From contig DJTE01000011.1 in assembly GCA_002439165.1 (NCBI GenBank), positions 184,239-248,238 on the forward strand: 64,000 nt of DNA. The letters are read 5' to 3'. The number at the start of each line of letters is the position of its first letter. Position 1 is the stretch's first letter. Source of the DNA: Chryseobacterium indologenes (GTDB lineage: Bacteria; Bacteroidota; Bacteroidia; Flavobacteriales; Weeksellaceae). Position numbers and translations under genes: made by a program. The notes below the pieces were generated by a model. The model made no database searches and was not told the origin of the DNA. It saw only the letters and a list, made by a program, of their open reading frames with translations. This document shows, piece by piece, positions 19,001-28,054 of the stretch.

Positions 19001-20561
19001 TGCGGTACGAATCAGATCGTGTACAACGACCACTCCAAGCCAGCCTAATATTACCCCTACACACAACTCTGCAACAGTTAATTTTACAGGAGGGACAGTT
19101 ACCTATCTTGTAAGATACAGAACTCAGGGACCACCTCCGGGACTGTGGACAGAAGTATATGCTTCAGCAGTTCTGAATAACATACCTCTTGTAATTACAG
19201 GATTGGCAAACGCTACAACTTATGAAATTCAGGTTGCTGCAGTTTGTGGTGGTGTTACCGGAAGCTTTACACCAATCAAGACATTTACCACAAGATGTGA
19301 TCCTACTCCTCCGAATGTTATTGTAAGTAATATTACCACTAATTCTGCACTTATTACATGGGCACCGGTAGTGGCAAGTTCAACTTACGTTTTCGAATGG
19401 AGAAAAGTTGGAGATCCAACATGGAACCAGATTACAGGTATTGTACCTCCTACCAATACTTACCAGTTGAATGGTCTGGATCCTTATACTACTTATGAAG
19501 TAAGAGTGGCCAACAAATGTAACGGAGAAACAGGAATCAATCCATACTCTAATCCGAAAGTATTTACAACGGAAAGAATCTGTGAACTGCCTCCTCCGGG
19601 CTTAACGATCACACAGCTTACGCCTACAACTGCTGAAGTAGTATGGGAAGGATTCCCTGGAGCAACCTATATGCTGAGATACAGAAAAGTGGGAATTCCG
19701 AGCTGGACAACAGTTTCTACAATAGATCCTACTTATACCATTACAGGATTAACTGAACTTACAAGATATGAAATGCAGGTAGTGAATATTTGCAGCGGTA
19801 CCCCTGGAACCTATACCCCTCCATATTATTTCACAACACCAACAGTGATCTACTGCCAGATGGGAGCAGAAAACTTCGGAGGAGAGCATATTTCTAAAGT
19901 GACGGTAAAACCTAACGGAAGACCTGAAATGAAAAACGAATCCGGAGCGTCAAGCTACACAGACTATACCGGAGTTCCGGGAGCATTCATTGAACTTGTT
20001 CAGGGATCCACAGGAAATGAGATCAGCATCGAGAAAAAATGGACAGGTACCAACCATGATGAAGGAATCGCCGTATGGATCGATTTCAACAGAAACGGAT
20101 ACTTTGATATCAATGAAAGAGTATTTACTTCACCACCGAATACAGACAGTCCTGTATCAGGAACATTCAGTGTTCCGGCCGATGCATTCGTAAGTACATC
20201 TGCTCATAAATACGTAGTGATGAGAGTGGCCATGTCGAGAGACGGTATTCCTGTAAACTGCGTGAACATGAAGAACGGGGAAGTGGAAGATTATTCGGTA
20301 AGAATTGCCAAGCAGGGTGTTCCGAATTCACTGAACCAGGATGATATCATGATCTACCCGAACCCTGTAAGCTCAGTATTGTATGTGAAAAATATCAGCA
20401 AAAAAGCAAAATATAAGATCTACAATGCTGCCGGTCAGGTGATCGTTGAAGGTATTCTGCTGAACAACCAGATCAATGTAAGCAGACTGATCAACGGAGT
20501 GTATGTAATAGATATCGATGATAACGGTAAAACCGTACAAAAGAAATTTATCAAAGAATAA
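16086..20561 (+). CDS. T9SS-secreted multidomain protein (FnIII and GEVED domains)
   Basis: 1491 residues. A Sec signal peptide (about 1-26, ending LYGQ) is followed by a jelly-roll/MAM-like domain (about 30-200), fibronectin type III modules (about 205-295, 480-570, 735-825, 980-1250), and three GEVED domains ending GEVEDYAV or GEVEDYSV (about 574-725, 827-973, 1255-1406), each with the conserved VWIDFNRNG block. A type IX sorting domain (IMIYPNPVSSVLYV ... VQKKFIKE, about 1420-1491) closes it. No catalytic motif is visible, so it is probably a surface or secreted adhesin or binding protein. It is paralogous to the next gene; the last 310 residues are nearly identical. It is monocistronic, with its own promoter and terminator. 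Confidence 0.9.
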   Translation: MKKLFTSLILLLCLINIGFVSELYGQTPATLPYSQDFTAGNDFTFLNGSQPNKWVHGNVVGNPGNSLFISNDSGASNTYDNGNTSVTFAYRDITIPAGSVIANFSFDWKANGESTYDFLRVWLVPTTYTLNPGTRITTGTGRTLVSGNPFNLQTTWQTYSTSNLSINTFAGGTMRLVFEWVNDGSQGSNPPASVDNISFSVPSCLFPISLAVPTVGANSAGLSWAPQGAAPANGYEYYYSTTNTPPGTGTPGTPVPGTTANLPGLANGTTYYWWVRAVCSGTDKSAWAAGPSFMTGQIGQGNLTGVLPDYSYYGYNYSQQIYTAAEVTAAGTNSYITAIKFYVATTSSPQTNYNNWVVYMGNTTQNNFATTTSWVPLANLKQVYTGTLPTMTDGTWVTIPLTSPFIWDGTSNIVIAVDENSPGYTGSPGATWGNYNAGTNRGILFYEDDTNPDPASPPTATSRYSNIPKLVLVSEALQTCSAAPPANIAVTGITPTSANVSWTPTLGATYVLQYRVAPSGAWNTVQITTPLTSSWPLTGLNEQTQYEVQIATKCNGNQGAFSAGVFFTTPPITYCSAASTSSTIDGYISKVVVTPTGGIPVTSNSEFSNYTDYTTDPTRLITLSRGLNNNTISITKTWPGTQYSFGTGVWIDFNRNGIFEPSEKILTSGSNTTSPVTATFYVPTVAQGAYGGALTTRMRVALRESGAPDACGTFTWGEVEDYAVKLVDQPACTNTPPNDITIMNITANTATVYWTAAANATYSLRYRLAGTTAWITTVNPVPAPGNTYTITGLLEQTKYEVQVATKCGTAALGAYSASVQFTTTPLSYCEMTGTGTNDHISNVTVTPANPGAPVMSNTSVQTNYISYTTPETLITLDAGSIGNKISVAKGWTAATNSDAVTAWIDFNRNGQFETGERILISPSNTNTPVTANFDVPATAYTGQYTTTMRVVLKRGSAPTICQNAANGEVEDYAVRIRSCTTTTPSQPNITPTHNSATVNFTGGTVTYLVRYRTQGPPPGLWTEVYASAVLNNIPLVITGLANATTYEIQVAAVCGGVTGSFTPIKTFTTRCDPTPPNVIVSNITTNSALITWAPVVASSTYVFEWRKVGDPTWNQITGIVPPTNTYQLNGLDPYTTYEVRVANKCNGETGINPYSNPKVFTTERICELPPPGLTITQLTPTTAEVVWEGFPGATYMLRYRKVGIPSWTTVSTIDPTYTITGLTELTRYEMQVVNICSGTPGTYTPPYYFTTPTVIYCQMGAENFGGEHISKVTVKPNGRPEMKNESGASSYTDYTGVPGAFIELVQGSTGNEISIEKKWTGTNHDEGIAVWIDFNRNGYFDINERVFTSPPNTDSPVSGTFSVPADAFVSTSAHKYVVMRVAMSRDGIPVNCVNMKNGEVEDYSVRIAKQGVPNSLNQDDIMIYPNPVSSVLYVKNISKKAKYKIYNAAGQVIVEGILLNNQINVSRLINGVYVIDIDDNGKTVQKKFIKE

Positions 20562-20583
20562 TCAATGAATTTCAAATAAAATG

Positions 20584-20609
20584 AGCCCTCAGTAATGAGG
20601 GCTTTTTTT
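20584..20609 (+). terminator. Rho-independent terminator
   Basis: The stem AGCCCTCA / TGAGGGCT on a GTAA loop is followed by T6. It lies 22 nt after the T9SS protein gene. Confidence 0.92.
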
Positions 20610-20748
20610 ATTGTTCTGAGGGGAGCTGAATGCTTTTATCTTATGTCTTTTTTATGTTTAAAATATTTATGAAAAACAGATGTGTAAGTTTATTTTATTA
20701 ATGAATAGTTATTTTTATTATGATTTTATCATTAATTTGATTGTTTTG

Positions 20749-20780
20749 TTGATTTTGTGTAAAAAAAATAATTAGATTTG
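20749..20780 (+). promoter_or_regulatory. Bacteroidota promoter for the M12B-like protease gene
   Basis: TTG at 20,749-20,751 and TAGATTTG at 20,773-20,780 are separated by 21 nt, a fit to the TTG / TAnnTTTG consensus. The -7 region is shared with the upstream paralogue. Confidence 0.6.
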
Positions 20781-20810
20781 TGTGATTAATACAAAATAAT
20801 TAGAAAAATT

Positions 20811-23800
20811 ATGAAGAAAATTTTTATTTCTTTCTTTTTTCTTTGTTTGTTTGCAGTAATCAAGGCACAATGGAGCCCTGCATCATCCAGTGGAGAAAGA
20901 GTTAAAGACGGTTCTGGTCTCCGGGACTATTATTCTTTGGATATTTCATTGCTGAAATCACAGCTTTCAAAAGCTCAGGAGACTGGGAAAAATGCGAAAC
21001 CTGTTGAAGTTTCTCTGCCGGTCCTCGGAGGGAAAATTGAAAAATTTGCGGTTTACAGTTTTCCGGTCGTGGTGAAAGAGCTTGCCGACCAGTATCAGCT
21101 GGGCTCATATGTCGGAATAGGAATAGATGATCCTTCAAAGCATCTGAGATTCAGTTTGTCTCCCAATGATTTTCAGGCAATGATCATCAAAAACGGAGAC
21201 TATCAGTTTATAGATCCGGCCAATCCGGCAAAAACACTGTATAGTGTTCATTCCAAAACGAATAAAAGTAAAGACGGATTTCTATGTTCGGCAGAAGAAA
21301 GCGAAAGTGCCAGACAGGACATGCAGAAACTTTATCAGCTGGGTAAATCTTTTACCAACCAGTCTGGGGATTTTTCGAAAAATTCTGATAAAAAGTACAG
21401 AACTTTAAGAATTGTGGTTTCCACATGCGGAGAATATACTCAATATCATGGTGGTACTGTTGCAGGAGCTTTATCAGCAATTAATGCTACACTGACAAGG
21501 ATTAACGGAGTGTACGAAAAAGATTTTGCGCTTCATTTAAATCTTCAGAACTATCCTTCTATTATTTATACCAATGCGGCTTCAGATCCTTACTCTCCTT
21601 TAACGGCAGCAGGAAATGCTAATGGAGATTTGTGGAATAATGAGGTTCAGAATGTATTAACAGCCAATGTGGGCAACAGCAATTATGATATAGGACATCT
21701 TTTTGCTCCGCCGGGAGCCGGAGGTAATGCAGGATGTCTCGGATGTATCTGCCGGGATAATGTTCAGCCGGCTGCCAATGATAAAGGTTCGGGCTGGACC
21801 TCACCGGGAAACGGTAATCCGGTTGGAGATAATTTTGATATCGATTATGTGGCTCACGAAATTGGGCACCAGTTAGGGGGAGTTCACAGTTTCTCTTATA
21901 GTGCGCCCCAGCTTGGTTCCTCAACAAGTGTTGAACCCGGATCTGGTTCGAGTATCATGGGATATGCAGGTATTACAGGGCCTACAACAGATGTGCAGGC
22001 TCACTCGGATCCCTATTTTAATGTGACCAATATTACCCAGATTCAGGCCAACCTGATCAGTAAAACATGTGATGTGGAAACACCAATTACCAATAATCCA
22101 CCTGTAATAGCGGCACTCCCTACATACAATATCCCTAAAGGAACAGCATTTGTTCTTACAGCTTCAGCAACAGACGCTGAAAATGATCCCATGACTTTTA
22201 ATTGGGAAGAAGTTGATATTGCCACTGAAGTCATTAATAATGCAAATTTAGGAAACACAGCATCAGGTCCGTCTTTCAGATCTGTTGCTCCGTCTGCAAG
22301 TCCGGTCCGGTATTTTCCAAGACTCTCTTCGGTACTGAGCGGTGTTCTGAATAACTCCAATAATCTTTGGGAAGCTGTATCCACAGTAGCCAGAACCACT
22401 AAATTTACTGTTACAGCAAGGGATAACCACCCGAATCCACAGCAACAGCAGACCCAATCGGCTACCCAAACCATTATTGTAGGAAATAACGGGCCATTCA
22501 AAGTAAATCCCGCAACAATTTACAACAACGGTCCCACAAATGTTAGCTGGGATGTTGTGGGAACCAATGCTGCACCTTATAATGCTCCGAATGTAAAAGT
22601 TGACTTTACAACAGATAATGGAACGACCTGGCATTTAGTAACAGCCTCAACTCCTAATGACGGAACTGAAGCGCTCGATTTTACTCCATTTCCGCTCACG
22701 ATAGGTGGTACAGCAAAAATAAGGGTAAGTGCAGTGAATAATGTATTCTATGCCATCGGTAATGCTCCCATAAGTACCCTGCCGATATGTACGCCAACTG
22801 CTCCGGGAGGAATTCAGGTAACCGCCGTTACCCAGGCACAGGCTACCATTACGTGGAACGCATCATTCGGGGCTACTTATATTTTTCAGTACCGCGTTGC
22901 AGGAACCACAGCATGGACCAATGCCAATCCTCAGCCTACCACCAATACCATTATTCTGAACGGTCTCACCGCCGGAACACACTATGAGTTCCAGATTGCC
23001 AATGTCTGCTCAGGAGTAACAGGAAACTTTTCACCGGTCAATGTCTTTATGACCCCGTATTGTGCCGGAACATCAACCAATACAGATAACGGATATATTT
23101 CAAACGTTACAGTTGAGGCTGCCAGTTCTTATACGATGAGTAATAACTCAGGAGCAGCCAATTATACCGATTATTCATCTGATGCCACAAAGCTTATTAC
23201 ATTGGTACGGGGATCGGCCAATAACACTGTTTCAATCTCTAAATTCTGGACAGGTGCCACATCAAGCAAAGCTGTAAGTGTGTGGATTGATTTTAATAAA
23301 AACGGAATTTTTGATACCACCGAAAGAATCCTGAACGGAGCTAATAACACCACTACCCCGGTTACGGCAACATTCCCTGTACCGGCAACGGCTTATAACG
23401 GCCCTTATCCTACACGTATGCGTGTTGTACTGAGAAACACGGCAAATCCGGCAGCATGTGCCAGCTTCAGTGACGGAGAAGTAGAGGACTATGCGGTGAA
23501 ATTAATTGATCAGCCGGCATGTACGAATGCTCCGCCGGCCAATATAACGGTAACCAACATGACGCCTACTACTGCCAATGTTTCCTGGACAGCAGCAGTG
23601 GGTGCCAACTATGTATTGAGATACAGAAAAACAGGACCCACAGCCTGGATTACAATAGATCCTGTTCCTGCTCCGGTAAATAACTATACAATCACCGGTT
23701 TAACCGAACAAACCCAATATGAAGTACAGGTAGCTACCAAATGTGGAACCACTCAGAGCGGATTCTCTCCATCTACCCAGTTTACAACACCTACATTGGC

Positions 23801-25790
23801 GTACTGCCCAATGACAGGTACCGGAACAAATGATCATATCTCCAATGTGACCGTTACTTCCATAAATCCGGCTATCCCGGTAATGAATAATACCTCAGTG
23901 CAGACCAATTATATCAGCTATACATCACCTGCTACTCTTGTCACCCTGGAAATAGGGTCTACCGGTAATACAATCTCTGTGGCGAAAGGGTGGACAGGAG
24001 TCACCAATAGCGATGCAGTATCTGCGTGGATAGACTTTAACAGAAACGGAATATTTGAAACATCAGAGCGGATTCTGAACTCTGCTTCAAGTACCACTAC
24101 TCCGGTAAATGCTACTTTTGCTGTTCCGGCAGGAGCGTATTCAGGAACACTGAATACCACCATGAGGGTTGTTTTACAACGCTCATCTGCCCCAACCCTC
24201 TGCCAGAATGCAATAAACGGAGAAGTGGAAGACTATGTCGTAAAACTAAAGCCTTGCAGTACAGCGGTACCGGGAAATCCTGCCTTTACCACTGTCACTC
24301 ATAATTCAGTGGAGATTAACTGGACAGCAGCGACCAATAATTTTACTTATGTACTGCAATACAGGGTACAGGGTACCACTGTTTGGACGAGTGTATATGT
24401 TACCGCATTACCTTATACCTTAAACGGTCTGATTCCTTTCACCACTTATGAAGTACAGGTTGCGGCCAATTGTGGAACATCTACGGGAACGTTTACTCCA
24501 ATAGCTACTTTTACCACAACATGTGATCCCACTCCTCCTACTGTGACTGTTACCAATATTACTTCCAGCTCCGCACTGATTACCTGGGCACCCCTTGCAA
24601 TAGGATCTACCTATACTTTGGAATGGAGAAAAGTAGGTACGGCAACATGGACACCAGTCGCCAATATTGCACCTCCTGTGAATTCTTATGCATTAAATGG
24701 TCTGGATCCTTACACCAGGTATGAAGTAAGAGTCGCCAATAAATGCAGTGGATCAACTACTCTTAACCCTTACTCTAATCCAGCTGTATTTATAACAGAA
24801 AGAATCTGTGAACTACCTCCTCCGGGCTTAACGATCACGCAGCTTACGCCTACAACTGCTGAAGTCGTATGGGAAGGATTTCCTGGAGCAACCTATTTGC
24901 TGAGATACAGAAAAGTGGGTATTCCGAGCTGGACAACAGTTTCTACAATAAATCCTACTTACACAATTACAGGATTAACTGAACTTACAAGATATGAAAT
25001 GCAGGTAGTGAATATATGCAGCGGTACCCCTGGAACCTATACCCCTCCATATTATTTCACAACACCAACAGTGATCTACTGCCAGATGGGAGCCGAAAAC
25101 TTCTCAGGAGAACATATTTCTAAAGTGACGGTAAAGCCTAACGGAAGACCTGAAATGAAAAACGAATCCGGAGCGTCAAGCTACACAGACTATACCGGAG
25201 TTCCGGGAGCATTTATTGAACTTGTTCAGGGATCCACAGGAAATGAGATCAGCATCGAGAAAAAATGGACAGGTACCAACCACGATGAAGGGATCGCCGT
25301 ATGGATCGATTTCAACAGAAACGGATACTTCGATCCGAATGAAAGAGTGTTCACTTCACCACCGAATACAGACAGCCCTGTATCAGGAACATTCAGTGTT
25401 CCGGCTGATGCATTCGTAAGTACATCTGTTCATAAATACGTAGTGATGAGAGTGGCCATGTCAAGAGACGGTATTCCTGTAAACTGCGTGAATATGAAGA
25501 ACGGGGAAGTGGAAGATTATTCGGTAAGAATTGCCAAGCAGGGTGTTCCGAATTCACTGAACCAGGATGATATCATGATCTATCCAAACCCTGTAAGCTC
25601 AGTATTGTATGTGAAAAATATCAGCAAAAAAGCAAAATATAAGATCTACAATGCTGCCGGGCAGCTTATCGTTGAAGGTATTCTGTTGAACAACCAGATC
25701 AATGTAAGCAGACTGATCAGCGGGGCTTATGTGATTGCTATCGAGGACGGAGATAAATCTGTTCAGAAGAAATTTATTAAAGAACAATAA
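20811..25790 (+). CDS. T9SS-secreted reprolysin-like (M12B) metalloprotease with FnIII/GEVED domains
   Basis: 1659 residues. A signal peptide (1-20, ending VIKAQ) precedes a propeptide-like region with a possible cysteine switch and then a zincin domain: HEIGHQLGGVH starts at about residue 349, with the Met-turn SIMGYAG near 381. This matches the reprolysin-like/adamalysin family common in flavobacterial T9SS proteases. Downstream are an Ig-like domain, FnIII modules, three GEVED domains (about 749-895, 997-1143, 1423-1572) and a type IX C-terminal sorting domain. It is expected to be exported through T9SS and act as an extracellular or cell-surface protease. Architecture and C-terminus are shared with the upstream paralogue, which has no protease domain. 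Confidence 0.92.
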   Translation: MKKIFISFFFLCLFAVIKAQWSPASSSGERVKDGSGLRDYYSLDISLLKSQLSKAQETGKNAKPVEVSLPVLGGKIEKFAVYSFPVVVKELADQYQLGSYVGIGIDDPSKHLRFSLSPNDFQAMIIKNGDYQFIDPANPAKTLYSVHSKTNKSKDGFLCSAEESESARQDMQKLYQLGKSFTNQSGDFSKNSDKKYRTLRIVVSTCGEYTQYHGGTVAGALSAINATLTRINGVYEKDFALHLNLQNYPSIIYTNAASDPYSPLTAAGNANGDLWNNEVQNVLTANVGNSNYDIGHLFAPPGAGGNAGCLGCICRDNVQPAANDKGSGWTSPGNGNPVGDNFDIDYVAHEIGHQLGGVHSFSYSAPQLGSSTSVEPGSGSSIMGYAGITGPTTDVQAHSDPYFNVTNITQIQANLISKTCDVETPITNNPPVIAALPTYNIPKGTAFVLTASATDAENDPMTFNWEEVDIATEVINNANLGNTASGPSFRSVAPSASPVRYFPRLSSVLSGVLNNSNNLWEAVSTVARTTKFTVTARDNHPNPQQQQTQSATQTIIVGNNGPFKVNPATIYNNGPTNVSWDVVGTNAAPYNAPNVKVDFTTDNGTTWHLVTASTPNDGTEALDFTPFPLTIGGTAKIRVSAVNNVFYAIGNAPISTLPICTPTAPGGIQVTAVTQAQATITWNASFGATYIFQYRVAGTTAWTNANPQPTTNTIILNGLTAGTHYEFQIANVCSGVTGNFSPVNVFMTPYCAGTSTNTDNGYISNVTVEAASSYTMSNNSGAANYTDYSSDATKLITLVRGSANNTVSISKFWTGATSSKAVSVWIDFNKNGIFDTTERILNGANNTTTPVTATFPVPATAYNGPYPTRMRVVLRNTANPAACASFSDGEVEDYAVKLIDQPACTNAPPANITVTNMTPTTANVSWTAAVGANYVLRYRKTGPTAWITIDPVPAPVNNYTITGLTEQTQYEVQVATKCGTTQSGFSPSTQFTTPTLAYCPMTGTGTNDHISNVTVTSINPAIPVMNNTSVQTNYISYTSPATLVTLEIGSTGNTISVAKGWTGVTNSDAVSAWIDFNRNGIFETSERILNSASSTTTPVNATFAVPAGAYSGTLNTTMRVVLQRSSAPTLCQNAINGEVEDYVVKLKPCSTAVPGNPAFTTVTHNSVEINWTAATNNFTYVLQYRVQGTTVWTSVYVTALPYTLNGLIPFTTYEVQVAANCGTSTGTFTPIATFTTTCDPTPPTVTVTNITSSSALITWAPLAIGSTYTLEWRKVGTATWTPVANIAPPVNSYALNGLDPYTRYEVRVANKCSGSTTLNPYSNPAVFITERICELPPPGLTITQLTPTTAEVVWEGFPGATYLLRYRKVGIPSWTTVSTINPTYTITGLTELTRYEMQVVNICSGTPGTYTPPYYFTTPTVIYCQMGAENFSGEHISKVTVKPNGRPEMKNESGASSYTDYTGVPGAFIELVQGSTGNEISIEKKWTGTNHDEGIAVWIDFNRNGYFDPNERVFTSPPNTDSPVSGTFSVPADAFVSTSVHKYVVMRVAMSRDGIPVNCVNMKNGEVEDYSVRIAKQGVPNSLNQDDIMIYPNPVSSVLYVKNISKKAKYKIYNAAGQLIVEGILLNNQINVSRLISGAYVIAIEDGDKSVQKKFIKEQ
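24801..25720 (+). repeat. Near-identical 0.9-kb copy of 19,575-20,494
   Basis: The 3' parts of the two T9SS genes align at a fixed offset of 5,226 with no indel over about 920 bp. I counted about 35 differences by hand (roughly 96% identity), many at third codon positions. Upstream domain copies are much more diverged, which suggests gene conversion or recent segmental duplication of the last FnIII, GEVED and sorting domains. Confidence 0.85.
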
Positions 25791-25807
25791 CAGGATAAGT
25801 TTAAATA

Positions 25808-25842
25808 AAATAAGCTCTCAGAAATGAGAGCTTATTTTTTAT
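25808..25842. terminator. Terminator between convergent genes
   Basis: The stem AAATAAGCTCTCA / TGAGAGCTTATTT on a GAAA loop has T/A tracts on both sides. It can serve both the protease gene and coaE. Confidence 0.85.
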
Positions 25843-25877
25843 ATTTCAATCCCGTGAAAAAAGTAACAGGATCTTGT

Positions 25878-26507
25878 TTATTCAATTGTAAAAATGATCC
25901 GTTCGGTCTGTTCTCTTAAATCTTCCAGATTGGTATTGTTGTAAATAATACAGTCTGCAAGCCTTATCTTATCTTTTTCAGGCATCTGTTTCTCCATAAC
26001 AGTCTCTACTTCACGGTAGGTTTTGCCATCACGGTCCATCACTCTTTTGATTCTGATGTTATCTTCGGCGGTTACCAGAAGAGATTTATAGCACTGTCTG
26101 TTGAGTTTTAATTCAAACAATAAAGCAGTTTCCTTAAAAACCAGATATTTCGTCTGCTTTTTTACCCAGTCTTCAAAATCAATCCTTACAGCAGGATGAA
26201 TAATCTCATTCAGCTGGTGGAGGAGATCTTTATTATTAAAAACCTTTCCGGCTACAAATTTCCTGTTATAAAGACCATTCTCATCATAAGCATCTGTTCC
26301 CAGCAGTTCTTTGATCTTTACTTTTAAGTTTTCATCATCATTGACGATGCTTTTGGCTCTGTCATCTGAATAATAGACGGGAAATCCCAACTCTTCGATA
26401 AAACGGGCAACCGTCGTTTTTCCGGATCCTATTCCTCCGGTCAGCCCGATGATCTTGGGTGATGGTTCCGGTTCCGTTTTCTGCGTTTCTGAACGTAATT
26501 CTTCCAT
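25878..26507 (-). CDS. coaE: Dephospho-CoA kinase
   Basis: 209 residues. The P-loop GLTGGIGSGKTT (residues 21-32) is followed by the CoaE blocks YYSDDRAK, IIHPAVR, ETALLFE and VTAEDNIRIKRVMDRDG. It phosphorylates the 3'-hydroxyl of dephospho-CoA with ATP, the last step of CoA synthesis, in the cytoplasm. The N-terminal 17 residues (Glu/Pro/Ser-rich) extend past the usual start; the next in-frame Met is far inside, so the long start is kept. It is the last gene of the run ruvB-paiB-MBL-coaE, 9 nt after the hydrolase gene. Confidence 0.95.
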   Translation of the reverse strand: MEELRSETQKTEPEPSPKIIGLTGGIGSGKTTVARFIEELGFPVYYSDDRAKSIVNDDENLKVKIKELLGTDAYDENGLYNRKFVAGKVFNNKDLLHQLNEIIHPAVRIDFEDWVKKQTKYLVFKETALLFELKLNRQCYKSLLVTAEDNIRIKRVMDRDGKTYREVETVMEKQMPEKDKIRLADCIIYNNTNLEDLREQTERIIFTIE

Positions 26508-26516
26508 GATTAAAAA

Positions 26517-27383
26517 TTAATATCCAAAAACATCATTAAAAGTATAGGTTTCATCAAGTCTTACTCCTTTTTCTGTCATTTTAAGACTGGCCAGTTCGTG
26601 ATGAGCATCGTGTTCAAAGAACAGCAGGTATTCATTATCAATACACTGCTTCAGAAATTTGCCTTTTTCTTCCAGGGTCAGAAGAGGTCTGGTATCATAG
26701 CCCATTACATACACCTGATTGATGTGTCCTGCGGTAGGAATAAGATCAGCTGCAAAAACTACGGTCTTTTCCTGATACTGAATCACCGGAAGCATCTGTT
26801 TCTCCGTATGTCCGTCTACAAAAATCACATCCATTTTCAGGTCCGGAGCAAATCCGTAATTTCCTGTTGTAGGGAGGGGTAAAAAGTTCAGCTGCCCGCT
26901 TTCCTGCATCGGAAGAATATTTTCTTTCAGAAAGCTGGCCTTTTCTCGTGCATTAGGTTCGGTAGCCCATTTCCAGTGATTTTCATTGGTCCAGAACTGA
27001 GCGTTTTTAAATGCGGGTCTGTATCCTGTTCTGTCGTCGTTCCATTCAATAGCCCCACCGCAGTGGTCAAAATGAAGATGAGTAAGGAAAACATCCGTAA
27101 TGTCTTCTTTTACAAAACCGAATTTTTTTAGATTCTTATCAAGGTTATCATCACCCCAAAGCGAGTAGTGCCCAAAGAATTTATCATCCTGTTTATTGCC
27201 CAGACCGCAGTCTACAAGGATCAGTTTCTTTCCGTCTTCAATAAGCAGTGAGCGGGTTCCCAGCTCAATCAGGTTTCTTTCGTCTGCAGGATTGGTTTTT
27301 TCCCACAGACTCTTTGGGACGACGCCGAACATGGCACCGCCATCCAGTTTAAATTTTCCACATTGTATCGGATATAGCTTCAT
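26517..27383 (-). CDS. MBL-fold metallo-hydrolase
   Basis: 288 residues. The metallo-beta-lactamase motif H102-L-H104-F-D-H107 (THLHFDHCGG) is followed by further metal ligands in FVDGHTEKQM, FAADL and FFEHDAHHE. The size and the pattern GVVPKSLWEKTNPADERN near the start resemble the AttM/AiiB-like quorum-quenching lactonase branch, but that branch contains many enzymes of unknown substrate, so only a cytoplasmic zinc-dependent hydrolase is claimed. No signal peptide. It lies between the PaiB-like gene (14 nt gap) and coaE (9 nt gap), so it is co-transcribed with both. Confidence 0.85.
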   Translation of the reverse strand: MKLYPIQCGKFKLDGGAMFGVVPKSLWEKTNPADERNLIELGTRSLLIEDGKKLILVDCGLGNKQDDKFFGHYSLWGDDNLDKNLKKFGFVKEDITDVFLTHLHFDHCGGAIEWNDDRTGYRPAFKNAQFWTNENHWKWATEPNAREKASFLKENILPMQESGQLNFLPLPTTGNYGFAPDLKMDVIFVDGHTEKQMLPVIQYQEKTVVFAADLIPTAGHINQVYVMGYDTRPLLTLEEKGKFLKQCIDNEYLLFFEHDAHHELASLKMTEKGVRLDETYTFNDVFGY

Positions 27384-27397
27384 ATATATTTTGATTA

Positions 27398-28012
27398 TTA
27401 TTTCTTTATTAATTTCATTTTTTCAGCAATCTTGGCTGCATAAATATCAGAAGAATTTTCAAGATGTGAAATGATACTTTGAAAATCATCTTCTTTTCTG
27501 TTCTGAGAAAGCTTTTGTTTAATAAATATTTCCGTTGGAATGATCTTGAGGCCAAAAGCACCCTTCATTTCTTTTTCCACAAACGCTTGCCCCATATCTT
27601 TAACCGTCACAGGACACTTTTGCAACGTTTCATATTGGGAAGTCAGCTTTTCAAGGTGCAGATAAAGTTCTTCAGGATCCATTAATTTCACCTTTCCGTA
27701 AACCTGTACTGCCTCATAATTCCATGTTGAAACATTGATATGATCATACCAGCTGCTTGAAATATAGGTATGGGCTCCCAGGAAATCACACAGCACCTCA
27801 TCACCATCCTTTAATATTTTCGCCTGTGGATTGGCTCTGGAAATATGGGTTTCAATATAAACATTTTCCGGATCATTTTCATTAAGCATCATCATAGAAT
27901 GGGTGGCCCTGATTTTATCCACAGAAGAAATCAATAAGGCAAAAGCATTTTCCCGGATAATTTCCCTCATCAGATCAGAGTCCTCACTTCTGTATAATTT
28001 AGGTATAAACAT
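27398..28012 (-). CDS. PaiB-like FMN-binding negative transcriptional regulator
   Basis: 204 residues. The sequence MFIPKLYRSEDSDLMREIIRENAFALLIS, the central SRANPQAKIL, and the block DFLGAHTYISSSWYDHINVSTWNYEAVQVYG are characteristic of the PaiB/FMN-binding split-barrel family named for Bacillus subtilis PaiB, a repressor of sporulation and protease genes. The fold binds FMN. No DNA-binding motif can be seen, and regulation by the family outside Bacillus is poorly supported, so a flavin-binding role is as likely. It is 42 nt downstream of ruvB and 14 nt upstream of the MBL gene. Confidence 0.87.
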   Translation of the reverse strand: MFIPKLYRSEDSDLMREIIRENAFALLISSVDKIRATHSMMMLNENDPENVYIETHISRANPQAKILKDGDEVLCDFLGAHTYISSSWYDHINVSTWNYEAVQVYGKVKLMDPEELYLHLEKLTSQYETLQKCPVTVKDMGQAFVEKEMKGAFGLKIIPTEIFIKQKLSQNRKEDDFQSIISHLENSSDIYAAKIAEKMKLIKK

Positions 28013-28054
28013 AAACTAATAAACTCTTATTAATTTTAAACCTTAAACCCTTGA

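Noticed and set aside
22043..22634. Two overlapping long antisense frames (152 and 123 codons) in the M12B protease gene
   Set aside because: They mirror the Thr/Asn-rich codon pattern of the T9SS gene and have no family features.
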